Shown in pieces: positions 7,810 to 16,846 of a DNA stretch of 64,000 bases. Positions within the stretch are counted from its first letter, which is position 1, and every line of letters starts with the position of its first letter. The notes under the pieces are model-generated. The model ran no database searches. It saw only the letters and a list, made by a program, of their open reading frames with translations, and was not told the origin of the DNA. The position numbers were made by a program, and so were the translations under genes. The stretch is from Methylomonas rhizoryzae (GTDB lineage: Bacteria; Pseudomonadota; Gammaproteobacteria; Methylococcales; Methylomonadaceae): the NCBI RefSeq assembly GCF_008632455.1, contig NZ_CP043929.1, forward strand, positions 1,426,001-1,490,000, read 5' to 3'.

Positions 7810-8838
7810 ATGTATAACGTCAAAATCGTTACCGAAGACGGCGAAGCGGTGTATTTCGATTGCGGGCCGGACGAAGATATCGTCAGCGCGGCCTTGCGCC
7901 AGGATATTTATTTGATGACGTCTTGCCGGGAAGGCGGCTGCGCCACGTGTAAAGGCCTTTGTACCGAAGGCGAGTACGAAATGGGCAAATTCAGCGTGCA
8001 AGCGTTGCCGCCGGAGGAGGAAGAGGAAGGCTACGTGCTGTTGTGCCGTTGTTATCCGGCCGGCGACGTCGAAATCGAAGTGCCTTACACCTACGACAGA
8101 ATTTCGTTCTCGGCGGACGACTTGTGTTTTGACGCAGAAATCGCCGAGCTGACGCCGGTATCCAGTAACGTAGTGAAACTGCGTTTGCAAAAGCTGGGCG
8201 CGGAGCAAACCGTGCGTTTGGAATCCGGTCAATATTACGACTTGGAAATTCCGGGCACCGGCATCAGCCGTTCGTATTCGCCGGCCAATACCGCCAACCA
8301 CAACGGCGAATTGGAATTTTTGATCCGTATCGTCGACAACGGCAAATTTTCCACCTATCTGCAGCGCGACGCCAAAGTAGGCCATGTGGTCAGAGCCAAA
8401 GGTCCGCTCGGAATCTTCGGTATACGCGAGAACGGATTTACCCCGCGTTACTTTGTAGCCGGCGGTACCGGCCTGGCGCCTATCTTATCCATGGTGAGGC
8501 GCATGCAGGAGTGGGAGGAACCGCAACCTTGCGTGATTTATTTCGGGGTCAACACCGAGCAAGAAGTCTTTTACACCGAGCAACTCAACGCCTTGGAACG
8601 GGCAATGCCCACGTTGACGGTACGTATCTGCGTGTGGAAAGCCGGTGACGGCTGGAGCGGCGAAAAGGGTAGTGTCGTCGAGATACTGCGGCGCGACTTG
8701 CTCGACCAAGGCATCAAGCCGGACCTATATCTGTGCGGGCCGCCGGGCATGGTCGATGCGACGTATCAAGTATGCGCCCAGATCGGCATTCCGCGCGACA
8801 GAATCTATTTGGAAAAGTTTTTGCCTAGCGCCGCTTGA
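7810..8838 (+). CDS. mmoC: sMMO reductase (FAD and [2Fe-2S])
   Basis: 342 residues from the ATG at 7810. The earlier TTG at 7801 directly abuts the GAGGAG ribosome site and is excluded. The N-terminal ferredoxin domain has Cys39, Cys44, Cys47 and Cys79 (CREGGCATC and LLCR). The FAD domain shows RSYSPAN; the NADH domain shows GGTGLAP and CGPPGM; it ends EKFLP. It passes electrons from NADH to the MmoX di-iron site. It lies 13 bases after mmoD. Confidence 0.98.
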   Translation: MYNVKIVTEDGEAVYFDCGPDEDIVSAALRQDIYLMTSCREGGCATCKGLCTEGEYEMGKFSVQALPPEEEEEGYVLLCRCYPAGDVEIEVPYTYDRISFSADDLCFDAEIAELTPVSSNVVKLRLQKLGAEQTVRLESGQYYDLEIPGTGISRSYSPANTANHNGELEFLIRIVDNGKFSTYLQRDAKVGHVVRAKGPLGIFGIRENGFTPRYFVAGGTGLAPILSMVRRMQEWEEPQPCVIYFGVNTEQEVFYTEQLNALERAMPTLTVRICVWKAGDGWSGEKGSVVEILRRDLLDQGIKPDLYLCGPPGMVDATYQVCAQIGIPRDRIYLEKFLPSAA

Positions 8839-8843
8839 TTCGG

Positions 8844-9131
8844 ATGAAACGGGAAGACCGGGCATTTATCAACCAGATGGTCAGGGAATTGGAACAAAGC
8901 ATACGTAATTTGGCGGCCGAAGAGCAAAGATTGGTCGCCAAACTCGGCGAAGCGCGGGTTGCCGAGTTACTGGGATATTGGCAGAAACGCCTGCCGGCGG
9001 ACGAGGAAGAAGCTTTCAAACTGACTTTGGACCACGACGACAAAAAACTCACCTGGATCTGGTTTCGCTTGCGGCGGGCCAGACAATCGAGAGCACAAGC
9101 CGGGCAGGCCTTAATGCGCGGCGGCACTTGA
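8844..9131 (+). CDS. Small unknown protein in the sMMO operon
   Basis: 95 residues from the ATG at 8844, only 5 bases after mmoC; a TTG at 8835 is a weaker start. The sequence is charged and helical (VRELEQSIRNLAAEEQRLVAKL), probably partly coiled-coil, with a very basic C-terminus (RLRRARQSRAQ). No family is recognised. Its position between mmoC and the chaperonin-like mmoG suggests a role in sMMO assembly or regulation, which is inference from context only. Confidence 0.75.
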   Translation: MKREDRAFINQMVRELEQSIRNLAAEEQRLVAKLGEARVAELLGYWQKRLPADEEEAFKLTLDHDDKKLTWIWFRLRRARQSRAQAGQALMRGGT

Positions 9132-9230
9132 GCGCAGGCGTAAGCTAAGCGGCCTATTTGAAAAGGCGCCGGCAACCATCATTCAATCGGCGGGAACGGA
9201 CAAGCCCCCGCCTTGTTACGGAATCAGTTT

Positions 9231-10913
9231 ATGGCCAAACAAATCATCTATAACCCGGAAGCCAGACGGCGCATCATGCACGGCATCGAAACCGTAGCGC
9301 GCGCCGCCGCCGCAACCTTCGGCTGCGACGGGCCGGCAGTGTTAATCCAGCACCGAACCGACGGCATGCCGCCGCTTTTTACCCGGGACGGCGCCACAGT
9401 GGCCAACGCCATCGTGCTGGAAGACCGTGTCGCGGATTTGGGCGGGCGCATGTTGCGCGAGGTGGCCGGTTCGGTAGCGCGGCAAGCCGGTGACGGTACA
9501 ACCACCGCCATCGTACTGGCCCGCGACATCGCTAGCGAATGTATGAAAAGCGTCGCGGCGGGTTACCACCCTTTACAACTGCAAAAAGGTTTGGAATTGG
9601 CTTTGGCGCTGGTTGATACCGATATGCAGCGCCGGGCCTTGACGGGTGTGACCCCGGCCTGGACAGCCAGGGTGGCCGAACTGGCCAGCAAGCACGAGCC
9701 TGGCGTCGGTGAGTTGCTGAACCGGGCGTTCGCGGCATTAGGCTGTGACGGCCCGTTGACTTTTCAACTCGGTAACGGCCGTTACGACGAATTGGAGATT
9801 GTCGACGGCGTCCGCTACGAACAAGGTTATCTGTCGCCGTATTTCGTGACCGACCGGGATAGGCAAATTGCCGTGTTGGAACGGCCGTTCGTACTGCTGT
9901 GCGATTACGAAATCACTGACCTGATGGACTTGGTGCCCATATTGGAGCAAGTCACACAGCAACAGCGTTCGCTATTGCTTATCGCCGAAGACGTGCGCGA
10001 CGGCGCCTTAACCGGCATGTTGCTGAATCATATTCGCGGCGTGTTCAAAGCGGTGGCGGTTAAACCGCCGGGATACGGCGACCACAGAGCGGAGCGTCTG
10101 GCCGATTTGGCGGTGCTGACCGGTGCCGCGCCGGTACTGCGCAGCCAAGGCGCACGTTTGCAAGACCTGAGTTTGTCGTGCTTGGGGCAGGCGCAACGTG
10201 CATTCATCGGCAGCGACACGACCACGCTCGTGGCGGTTGACGCCGATGCGCAAGCAGCCGGCATTCGGCTGGAGGCGTTACGTTGGCAACTGGGGCAAGT
10301 GCTGGCCAGGAAACCCGGCCAAGGTTCGCCGACCGGAAACCTGCACGAAGCGGAAGAATTGGCACAGCGTATTGCCCTGTTGTCCGCCAAAACCGGGGTC
10401 ATTAGCGTCGGCGGCACGACGGACCTGGAAATCAAGGAACGTTGGGTGCGGATAGAAAACGCTTACAAGTCGGCGCGAGCGGCGCTGGAACAAGGCGTGA
10501 TAGCAGGCGGCGGAGCGGGATTGCTGGCTGCTCAAGCGGTTTTGGACGGCATCATCGCCGAAAACGCCGAGCAGCAACGCGGCGTTGCGATTTTGCAGCA
10601 AGCCTTGGCGGCACCGATTCGCCGGTTGCTGGCTAACGCCGGTTTGGAAAGCGAACCGATTATTTCGGCCATACGTCGGCAAACCCGAGAGGCCTTTGCT
10701 TACGATTTGCAAACGAGGCGCTTGGGCCCGTGTTTGGAGATCGGGATTGTGGATGCGGTCAAAGTGCTGCGTTTGGCTTTGCGCAATGCGGTTAGCGTAG
10801 TCGGAACCTTGATGACCTGCGAATCCGTGGTGATGCCGTTGGCGGATCCCGATTTTATGGCCGGTTATTCAGCGGAATGGGCCGCCGCGACCCGCGAAGA
10901 CCCTCGTGTTTAA
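9231..10913 (+). CDS. mmoG: MmoG, GroEL-like chaperonin for sMMO
   Basis: 560 residues from the ATG at 9231 (MAKQIIYNPEARRRIMHGIE). GroEL-family motifs include the ATPase loop AGDGTTTA and the C-terminal GGGAGLLAA, but the GGM-rich GroEL tail is missing and the sequence is far from housekeeping GroEL. MmoG is known from other methanotrophs to be needed for sMMO expression, acting with MmoR and probably in folding MmoR or the hydroxylase. It ends at a strong terminator. Confidence 0.93.
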   Translation: MAKQIIYNPEARRRIMHGIETVARAAAATFGCDGPAVLIQHRTDGMPPLFTRDGATVANAIVLEDRVADLGGRMLREVAGSVARQAGDGTTTAIVLARDIASECMKSVAAGYHPLQLQKGLELALALVDTDMQRRALTGVTPAWTARVAELASKHEPGVGELLNRAFAALGCDGPLTFQLGNGRYDELEIVDGVRYEQGYLSPYFVTDRDRQIAVLERPFVLLCDYEITDLMDLVPILEQVTQQQRSLLLIAEDVRDGALTGMLLNHIRGVFKAVAVKPPGYGDHRAERLADLAVLTGAAPVLRSQGARLQDLSLSCLGQAQRAFIGSDTTTLVAVDADAQAAGIRLEALRWQLGQVLARKPGQGSPTGNLHEAEELAQRIALLSAKTGVISVGGTTDLEIKERWVRIENAYKSARAALEQGVIAGGGAGLLAAQAVLDGIIAENAEQQRGVAILQQALAAPIRRLLANAGLESEPIISAIRRQTREAFAYDLQTRRLGPCLEIGIVDAVKVLRLALRNAVSVVGTLMTCESVVMPLADPDFMAGYSAEWAAATREDPRV

Positions 10914-10983
10914 TTTCCTAGCGTGAGATAACCTCCTCTCGACTAGAGGGTTCCCGTCCTGGGAATCGTTCGCCTCCGAGATA

Positions 10984-11020
10984 AGGCAATGTGACGTTAT
11001 GCCGCATTGCCTCTTTTTTT
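10984..11020 (+). terminator. Intrinsic terminator after mmoG
   Basis: AGGCAATG (10984-10991) pairs perfectly with CATTGCCT (11005-11012), followed by CTTTTTTT. It closes the mmoXYBZDC-mmoG transcript before mmoR. A smaller hairpin, CCTCT/AGAGG, lies about 50 bases upstream. Confidence 0.85.
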
Positions 11021-11134
11021 GATTTTGATATGGTGCGCAAACTATAGCTCTATGAACAAAAAGCAGGCTAAGCTCCTGTTTTTTATTTAGTTTCGCGTCA
11101 AAACCAATTTGGCGCCCGGATCGAGAGACTTGAA

Positions 11135-12880
11135 ATGGATATTGCATTGCGCCTACCGGATACCGGCAAAATCGTGCAGGAAGCATTTTGGCAGCACAGG
11201 ACGCCGGACTTCGAAATCGATCGCCCGGTACAGGCCTGGCGCTGGATGACTCAAACTCGCACGCTGCCCGAACAACGCGACTGGGTGCGCCCGGCGGTTG
11301 CGGACGCTTGGCGGCGTTGCTTGGAAGATTACCAATTACCGTTAGGCCATCATGCCGGCTGGCAGCGCCTGCGCACGGCCGCGGCTTCCCCGGGTCCACG
11401 GACGCAGCAGGTCGCCGATGCCGTGGCCGAATTGGGGCGGCAATTTAGAGTGTTCTTGCAGGAGGCCGGAGTCATGATGGTGGTCGCGGCGCCCGATGGT
11501 GGCGTACTTCAGACACTAGGGGAAAACCTGTTTTCCAGTCCGGCGATGCGCAAATTGTCCGAGCGGCAGAGCGGGTGGACCGAGAGCGTGCTGGGCAATA
11601 ACGGCATCGGTAGCGCGGCGCTGCTGAAACAACCGGTTGCTTTTCAGGGTATGGAGCATTTTTTCAGCCTGTTGCATCCTTACAGCACGGTCGGCTATCC
11701 CTTGGCCGACGAGAGCGGCGAGTTGTTGGCGGTCGTCGGTTTGGTTGCGGATAGGCAGGAAAGTATGAATTCGCTGTTTGCCTTTTTGCATTTGCTCTGC
11801 GTGGTGCTGAATACCAACTTGCCGTTGACGCGTAGCCCGGCTGCCCAAGTGAGGATATTGGAGCAAATTCCGTTCAAACTGGCGAAAAAAACCGCTGATA
11901 CCTCAAGCCCCGCGTTGTCGCAGCCATTGTCTTCCCTGCTCGAAAAAGCGGTGAAATTGCAGCAGCATAAAATTCCGATTTTGATTACCGGCGAATCGGG
12001 AGTGGGCAAGGATCATTTCGTCAATCTGTTGAAGCAAGCCGGCTCGCGCCGGGAACAAGCGCTGGTGGCCATCAACTGTGCCTCTATCCCGCACGACTTG
12101 ATCGAGAGCGAATTGTTCGGCTACGAAGCCGGTAGTTTTACCGGCGCGCGTAGCGGCGGCAAACCGGGTAAATTTTTATTGGCTAACGGCGGGATGTTGT
12201 TCTTGGACGAAATCGGCGACATGAGTTTGGATTTGCAGGCTACGCTGCTCAGGGTTTTGGAAACCTCGGAATTCACGCCGGTCGGCGGTTCCAAGCCGAT
12301 TCGGGTCGACGTGCAAATCGTGGCCGCTACGAATGTGCCGTTACTGGAAGCTGTAGAGGCGGGGCGGTTTCGGCGCGATTTGTATTACCGCTTGAACGGT
12401 GCGCAAATCCATTTACCGGCGTTGCGGCAGCGGGCGGACAAGCATGCGATTATTCAGCAGATAGTGCAGCGCGAATTGGCCGGATTGCCGAATGCGCAAA
12501 CCGTGCGCATTTGTCCCAGCGTGCTGCGGTTGATCGAACAACACCCGTGGCCGGGCAATATCCGTCAGTTAATCAACGTGGTCAGGGCAACCTTGTGTAC
12601 CGCTAAGGACGATTTGATTACTCAGCAGGATTTGCCCGCCGACTTCGTTGCGGAAGGCAAGCGGTATGCAGGCCCGGCCGACAAGTGCGGCGAGTCTGCC
12701 GAGCGCCCCGGTCAGGCGGTCATGACCTTGGAGGACTGGGAGCGGCACGGCATCAAGGCAACCTTGCAAGCCTGTTCCGGCAATATTTCGCTAGCCGCCA
12801 AAACTTTAGGCATAACCCGTACCACGCTGTACAAAAAAATCGGTCGTTTCGGTTTGGAGGTGGATAGGGCGGCGGGTTAA
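11135..12880 (+). CDS. mmoR: MmoR, sigma54-dependent activator of sMMO genes
   Basis: 581 residues. An N-terminal GAF-like sensor (about 95-225, with WTESVLGNNGIGS and EHFFSLLHPYST as in AcoR/DhaR-type regulators) is followed by the AAA+ domain: Walker A GESGVGKD (286-293), sigma54-contact loop GSFTGA (333-338, Ser in place of the usual Ala) and Walker B LFLDEIGD (355-362). A Fis-type helix-turn-helix ends the protein (SLAAKTLGITRTTLYKKI). It should act on the -24/-12 promoter of mmoX. It follows the mmoG terminator, so it has its own promoter. Confidence 0.93.
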   Translation: MDIALRLPDTGKIVQEAFWQHRTPDFEIDRPVQAWRWMTQTRTLPEQRDWVRPAVADAWRRCLEDYQLPLGHHAGWQRLRTAAASPGPRTQQVADAVAELGRQFRVFLQEAGVMMVVAAPDGGVLQTLGENLFSSPAMRKLSERQSGWTESVLGNNGIGSAALLKQPVAFQGMEHFFSLLHPYSTVGYPLADESGELLAVVGLVADRQESMNSLFAFLHLLCVVLNTNLPLTRSPAAQVRILEQIPFKLAKKTADTSSPALSQPLSSLLEKAVKLQQHKIPILITGESGVGKDHFVNLLKQAGSRREQALVAINCASIPHDLIESELFGYEAGSFTGARSGGKPGKFLLANGGMLFLDEIGDMSLDLQATLLRVLETSEFTPVGGSKPIRVDVQIVAATNVPLLEAVEAGRFRRDLYYRLNGAQIHLPALRQRADKHAIIQQIVQRELAGLPNAQTVRICPSVLRLIEQHPWPGNIRQLINVVRATLCTAKDDLITQQDLPADFVAEGKRYAGPADKCGESAERPGQAVMTLEDWERHGIKATLQACSGNISLAAKTLGITRTTLYKKIGRFGLEVDRAAG

Positions 12881-12904
12881 TGGCCTTGAGTCGAAATAAA
12901 TGGA

Positions 12905-13948
12905 TTAACGGTAAACAACGCGTGCGTCCGTTTGCTGCGGGACGATTTCGCCTATCGTAAATGCGGTTTCACCCTGTTGTGTTAAGCCGTCCAGCGTGGC
13001 CTGTTCGTCGGCCGGATCGACGCAAACGATCATGCCGATGCCGCAATTGAAGGTTACCAGCATGTCGGCTAACTCGACGTTGCCTTGCTGTTGCAACCAA
13101 ACGAAAATGTCCGGCAGTTGCCAACCGGATAAGTCGATGGCGGCGCCGAGGCCTTCCGGTAGCACTCTGGGCAGATTTTCGGTAATGCCGCCGCCGGTAA
13201 TGTGCGCCATGGCGTGGACGTCCACCGACTTAAGTAAATTCAGCAGCGGCTTAACGTAAATTCGGGTGGGTTCCAGCAGCAGTTCCGACAAGGGTTTGCC
13301 GTTCAGCGGGGTCTGTAAATCCGCATTGCTGCGCGCCAGAATCTTGCGGATTAGCGAGTAACCGTTGGAATGCGGGCCGGACGATGCGAGGCCGATCAAT
13401 TTGTCGCCGGTTTTGACCTTGCTGCCGTCGATGATGCGTTGTTTTTCCACGATGCCGACGCAAAAGCCGGCCAAGTCGTATTCGCCGTCCGGATACATGC
13501 CGGGCATTTCCGCGGTTTCGCCGCCGACCAAGGCCGCGCCGGCCCGTTCGCAGCCTGCGCCTATCCCTTCGATGACGGCGGCGGCCGAAGCCACGTCCAG
13601 CTTGCCGGTCGCGAAGTAATCCAGAAAAAATAGCGGCTCGGCGCCTTGCACGACGATGTCGTTGACGCACATGGCGACCAAATCGATTCCCACCGTGTTG
13701 TGGATGTTCGTGTCGAAGGCCAGTTTTAATTTGGTACCGACACCGTCGGTGCCGGATACCAGCACGGGCTGTTTGTAGCGCTCCAGCGGCAGTTCGAATA
13801 ACGATCCGAAACCGCCCAATCCGGCCAGGACGCCCGGAATACGGGTTTTGGCGGCTATCGGTTTAATTCGGTCAACCAGGGCGTTGCCGGCTTCAATATC
13901 GACGCCGGCGCTTTTGTAATTCAGGCGGTCTGATGGTGGTACGCTCAA
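12905..13948 (-). CDS. purM: Phosphoribosylformylglycinamidine cyclo-ligase (AIR synthetase)
   Basis: 347 residues with [68 protein letters not shown] and [17 protein letters not shown], all strong PurM signatures. It closes the imidazole ring in purine synthesis. It is divergent from the DUF2066 gene, an arrangement common in gammaproteobacteria. Confidence 0.98.
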   Translation of the reverse strand: MSVPPSDRLNYKSAGVDIEAGNALVDRIKPIAAKTRIPGVLAGLGGFGSLFELPLERYKQPVLVSGTDGVGTKLKLAFDTNIHNTVGIDLVAMCVNDIVVQGAEPLFFLDYFATGKLDVASAAAVIEGIGAGCERAGAALVGGETAEMPGMYPDGEYDLAGFCVGIVEKQRIIDGSKVKTGDKLIGLASSGPHSNGYSLIRKILARSNADLQTPLNGKPLSELLLEPTRIYVKPLLNLLKSVDVHAMAHITGGGITENLPRVLPEGLGAAIDLSGWQLPDIFVWLQQQGNVELADMLVTFNCGIGMIVCVDPADEQATLDGLTQQGETAFTIGEIVPQQTDARVVYR

Positions 13949-14035
13949 AGGGTGCCTCTTGTTAAAGTTAAGCTTGAACTATCCGATATTGTACTATAGT
14001 TCCGTCTCGTTCTTGGCTGGGGTAATTTCTAAGTG

Positions 14036-14842
14036 ATGATTTTGAAAAAGAAAACGCGCCGGGCGTTTTGTCTGACGACTTTTGCGCTCGCACTCTTATG
14101 CGGACAACCTGGAGCGGTAGAAGTTAAGGGTTTGTTCGAAATCGAGTTGATCGCCAATAGCCAATCGGCACAGGATAGGGAGGTCGCCATCAAACAAGCG
14201 TTGTTCGGGGTATTGAATCGGATTTTGGTCGCGGACGACATTGCCAAATTGGCCGTGGTGCAACAGTTGTTGAACGGCGCGCAGCATTACGTCAAACAGT
14301 TTCAATATTCGTTGATCGCGGCCGACGAATATGCGTCCGGCGACGCGCGGTTAATGCGGGTCGAATTCGATCAAGAACAATTATTGGAAGTCATCCGGCA
14401 AAACCGTGTGGGCATTTGGAGCGAAATTCGCCCGGAAACCTTGCTTTGGTTAGTGGTCGAAGACGGCGACGGCCGGCAGTTTTATAACGCCGATAGCATG
14501 CCGGAAGTCGAGAACGCCCTGACGCTGGCCGAAAAGGTTAAAGGGGTGCCTATTATTGTGCCGATTCTGGATTTGGAGGAACAACAGAAAATTTCGGTCA
14601 ATGAAGTGTTGGGTGTCGATTCGCGCAATCTGTTGGCCGTTTCGGCGCGTTACGAAGTGCCTGGTGTCATGACGGGGCGGCTCGTCCGGAAAGGTCAGTG
14701 TTGGCAAGGCGAATGGGCGTTTTATTTCGACGGTAAAATCAAGCAGTGGGATAATCCTTGCTTGCCGTTAAAAGGCGCCATGTTGGAAGGCTTGCAAGGC
14801 GCATACACGATTTTAGCCGGTTACTACGGCGTTAAACCGTAA
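14036..14842 (+). CDS. DUF2066 family exported protein
   Basis: 268 residues with a hydrophobic signal segment (AFCLTTFALALLCGQ). DUF2066 features include an early region like LFEIELIANSQSAQDREVAIKQAL cut here to short motifs (AQDREVAIKQAL), VGIWSEIRPETLLWLVVED, and ADSMPEVENALTLAEKVKG. Function is unknown; the family usually sits beside purM, as here. A GTG three bases earlier is an alternative start. Confidence 0.8.
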   Translation: MILKKKTRRAFCLTTFALALLCGQPGAVEVKGLFEIELIANSQSAQDREVAIKQALFGVLNRILVADDIAKLAVVQQLLNGAQHYVKQFQYSLIAADEYASGDARLMRVEFDQEQLLEVIRQNRVGIWSEIRPETLLWLVVEDGDGRQFYNADSMPEVENALTLAEKVKGVPIIVPILDLEEQQKISVNEVLGVDSRNLLAVSARYEVPGVMTGRLVRKGQCWQGEWAFYFDGKIKQWDNPCLPLKGAMLEGLQGAYTILAGYYGVKP

Positions 14843-14874
14843 ATTGTAGGTGAATTGACGATAACCGGGATTTC

Positions 14875-15375
14875 TCAGCCGGTAACCAGACTGTTGATCG
14901 CAAAGCCGCCGCCGAAACTGAACAAGACATAAAACAACGACATGACCAGGCCGGCGACTAAATTAATCGCCAAGGCTTTTTTGAAAATAGCGGCGATCAT
15001 CGCTCCCGCCCATAACAGAAAGAACGCCAATACGCCGTAGCTGTACCAATCTTCCGCTACCGTCACCCAAAACATGATAGGCACCAGAAAGAGCGATACC
15101 AGATTTTCGCTGAACAAGATGGCTGAACTGACTTGGACGTAGCCGGATAAGGTGTCGTTGAGCCATAGGGTTAAGCCTATGAAACCCAGGCTCAATAGTG
15201 TCTCGAAAAATACTTCGGTGACCGATTCGAATTCATCCGTCATATTAAAATGGATGAAAAAGAACACCAGAAAGTTGAAGATCAGGTTGCGTTTGAAAAA
15301 GGGTATGGATTTTGGTAGCTCATAGGGCGAGCTATCAAACCAGCACAGTGCCAAATATTGTTTGACAATGTCCAT
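14875..15375 (-). CDS. Small multi-pass membrane protein, unknown
   Basis: 166 residues with about four hydrophobic segments (LIFNFLVFFFIHF, LLSLGFIGLTLW, LVSLFLVPIMFWV, GVLAFFLLWAGAMIAAIF) and a final one near the C-terminus. No family is recognised. It starts 22 bases after the dynamin-like gene on the same strand, so the two are probably co-transcribed and may work together at the membrane. Confidence 0.75.
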   Translation of the reverse strand: MDIVKQYLALCWFDSSPYELPKSIPFFKRNLIFNFLVFFFIHFNMTDEFESVTEVFFETLLSLGFIGLTLWLNDTLSGYVQVSSAILFSENLVSLFLVPIMFWVTVAEDWYSYGVLAFFLLWAGAMIAAIFKKALAINLVAGLVMSLFYVLFSFGGGFAINSLVTG

Positions 15376-15397
15376 ACGCAGTTGCCCCGGCGTTCAG

Positions 15398-16756
15398 TTA
15401 AAAGTCTTCGCTGAGTTGAGCGTCGTATGAGGTTGGGAATTCTTGGAATTGATTGCGGCTGAATTGGTCGTTCAGGGCCTGAACCAAATCTTTGGTTTGC
15501 TCCAGTAACAGTGCCAATTTCTTGCGATTTTTTTTGGTTTTGCCGACCGGTTGGGTCATGGGGAGCAAGGTGCGCCAAAAGCCCAGGCTTTTTTCGAACA
15601 AGGCGGATAAATCCTCGCTGATATTCAGTTGTTTCTGGCGCTTTTGTAATTGATTGATAATGAATTTGGCGTGTACCCGGCTGACTATCATGTGCATCGG
15701 CGTCAGTATCGCCGCCAAACCTAGTACGATTATGGGGCCGATAATAGGGTCGAAGAAAAAATCTAAAATGCCGACAGCGATTTCCGCGAACAAGATCAGC
15801 ATGATGATGAAGGCTAAAATGATCAGGGTGGTTGCGTTGCTGCGCTCTTTCCAAGTGGCTAGAGCGGCTTCGACTTCCGGAAATACCACGTCATCGACAG
15901 CGCGTATGCTGGTCTCCAGATTGTCCAACACTCGATAAGAGCGGTCGTTGTTCAGCTGATTAACCCGCGATTCGATTGCGCTCGTGTCGGCATTTTGCGC
16001 CAGTACTACGAATTGCCCGGTAAATATGCCGAATTCGGCGAGGCGTCGCTGCCATGAGTTTATTATGTCGTTGATTTTATTGGTGTCTAAAGAAAGTTCC
16101 GAATGATCGACGACGAACAAAAACTTGTTGGTATCTTGGTATTTAACGATGGCTTCTATGGTTTCCTTGTTGAAATTAGGATCGGCTTCGAACAAATCGC
16201 TGAAAACCAGTACCAGATCGGAGATTGCTATGACGTGTTGGCGTAGCAAGCGATTGGCGGCGTTTTCGGCCGCAGGGTTGAGCACCGGGGTGTCTATGAT
16301 CAGTTTGTTTTTGAGTTTGCCGCTATTGACCGTGACGAGTTCCAAATAACTGTTGACCTTGCCGCTTTCGCCGGCCGAGGCTTGTTCTATGGTTTGACCG
16401 ATTTGGTAAAACGGCAGCCTGTGGTCGGCGTCCAGCGCGGTGCCGGGCAGTATGGCGCTGTTGGTTTGAGGGGTGTATTGCAGTACCGTGAATTTGTGTC
16501 TGGACGTGTGTAATTGGCTGCCCAGAAAACGATTCAGAAATTCCGATTTGGCCGGGGAATAGCCGCCTAAGGTGCTGATCGTCGGCCACCACGAGCTTTT
16601 TCTGGCAGTGGTTTCATCGTTGTCCAGCAAGCCCATCTCGAATTCGAGATTGTCCAAATCGTGAAAGACTTTTGCCGCTTTTTGCAAGACCGGGTCGGTT
16701 GCGGCGAACTGTTTTTCCAAGCTGCTGAGATATTTACTGACCGATTTTTCTGCCAT
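15398..16756 (-). CDS. Dynamin-like protein with degenerate GTPase site and membrane anchor
   Basis: 452 residues. The nucleotide loop reads GGYSPAKSEFLNRFLG (64-79), aligned with the bacterial dynamin-like GEFNAGKSxxxNxLLG but with Ala-Lys instead of Gly-Lys. A G3-like LIIDTPVLN and a region like ISDLVLVFSDLFEAD follow. Two hydrophobic stretches (LIILAFIIMLILFAEIAVGI and IIGPIIVLGLAAIL) near residues 305-350 look like a membrane hairpin. The altered P-loop suggests weak or no GTP hydrolysis. The N-terminus SVSKYLSSLEKQ resembles the repeat of the protein at 55.7-57.0 kb. Confidence 0.7.
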   Translation of the reverse strand: MAEKSVSKYLSSLEKQFAATDPVLQKAAKVFHDLDNLEFEMGLLDNDETTARKSSWWPTISTLGGYSPAKSEFLNRFLGSQLHTSRHKFTVLQYTPQTNSAILPGTALDADHRLPFYQIGQTIEQASAGESGKVNSYLELVTVNSGKLKNKLIIDTPVLNPAAENAANRLLRQHVIAISDLVLVFSDLFEADPNFNKETIEAIVKYQDTNKFLFVVDHSELSLDTNKINDIINSWQRRLAEFGIFTGQFVVLAQNADTSAIESRVNQLNNDRSYRVLDNLETSIRAVDDVVFPEVEAALATWKERSNATTLIILAFIIMLILFAEIAVGILDFFFDPIIGPIIVLGLAAILTPMHMIVSRVHAKFIINQLQKRQKQLNISEDLSALFEKSLGFWRTLLPMTQPVGKTKKNRKKLALLLEQTKDLVQALNDQFSRNQFQEFPTSYDAQLSEDF

Positions 16757-16846
16757 AAGCCCTGCACCCGCCGATTGAAAGTCTGTTTAAATGCGGCGGA
16801 GTATACACCGATGTTTACGGCAGATGAAAATTCTCGGGTGAAGCCA

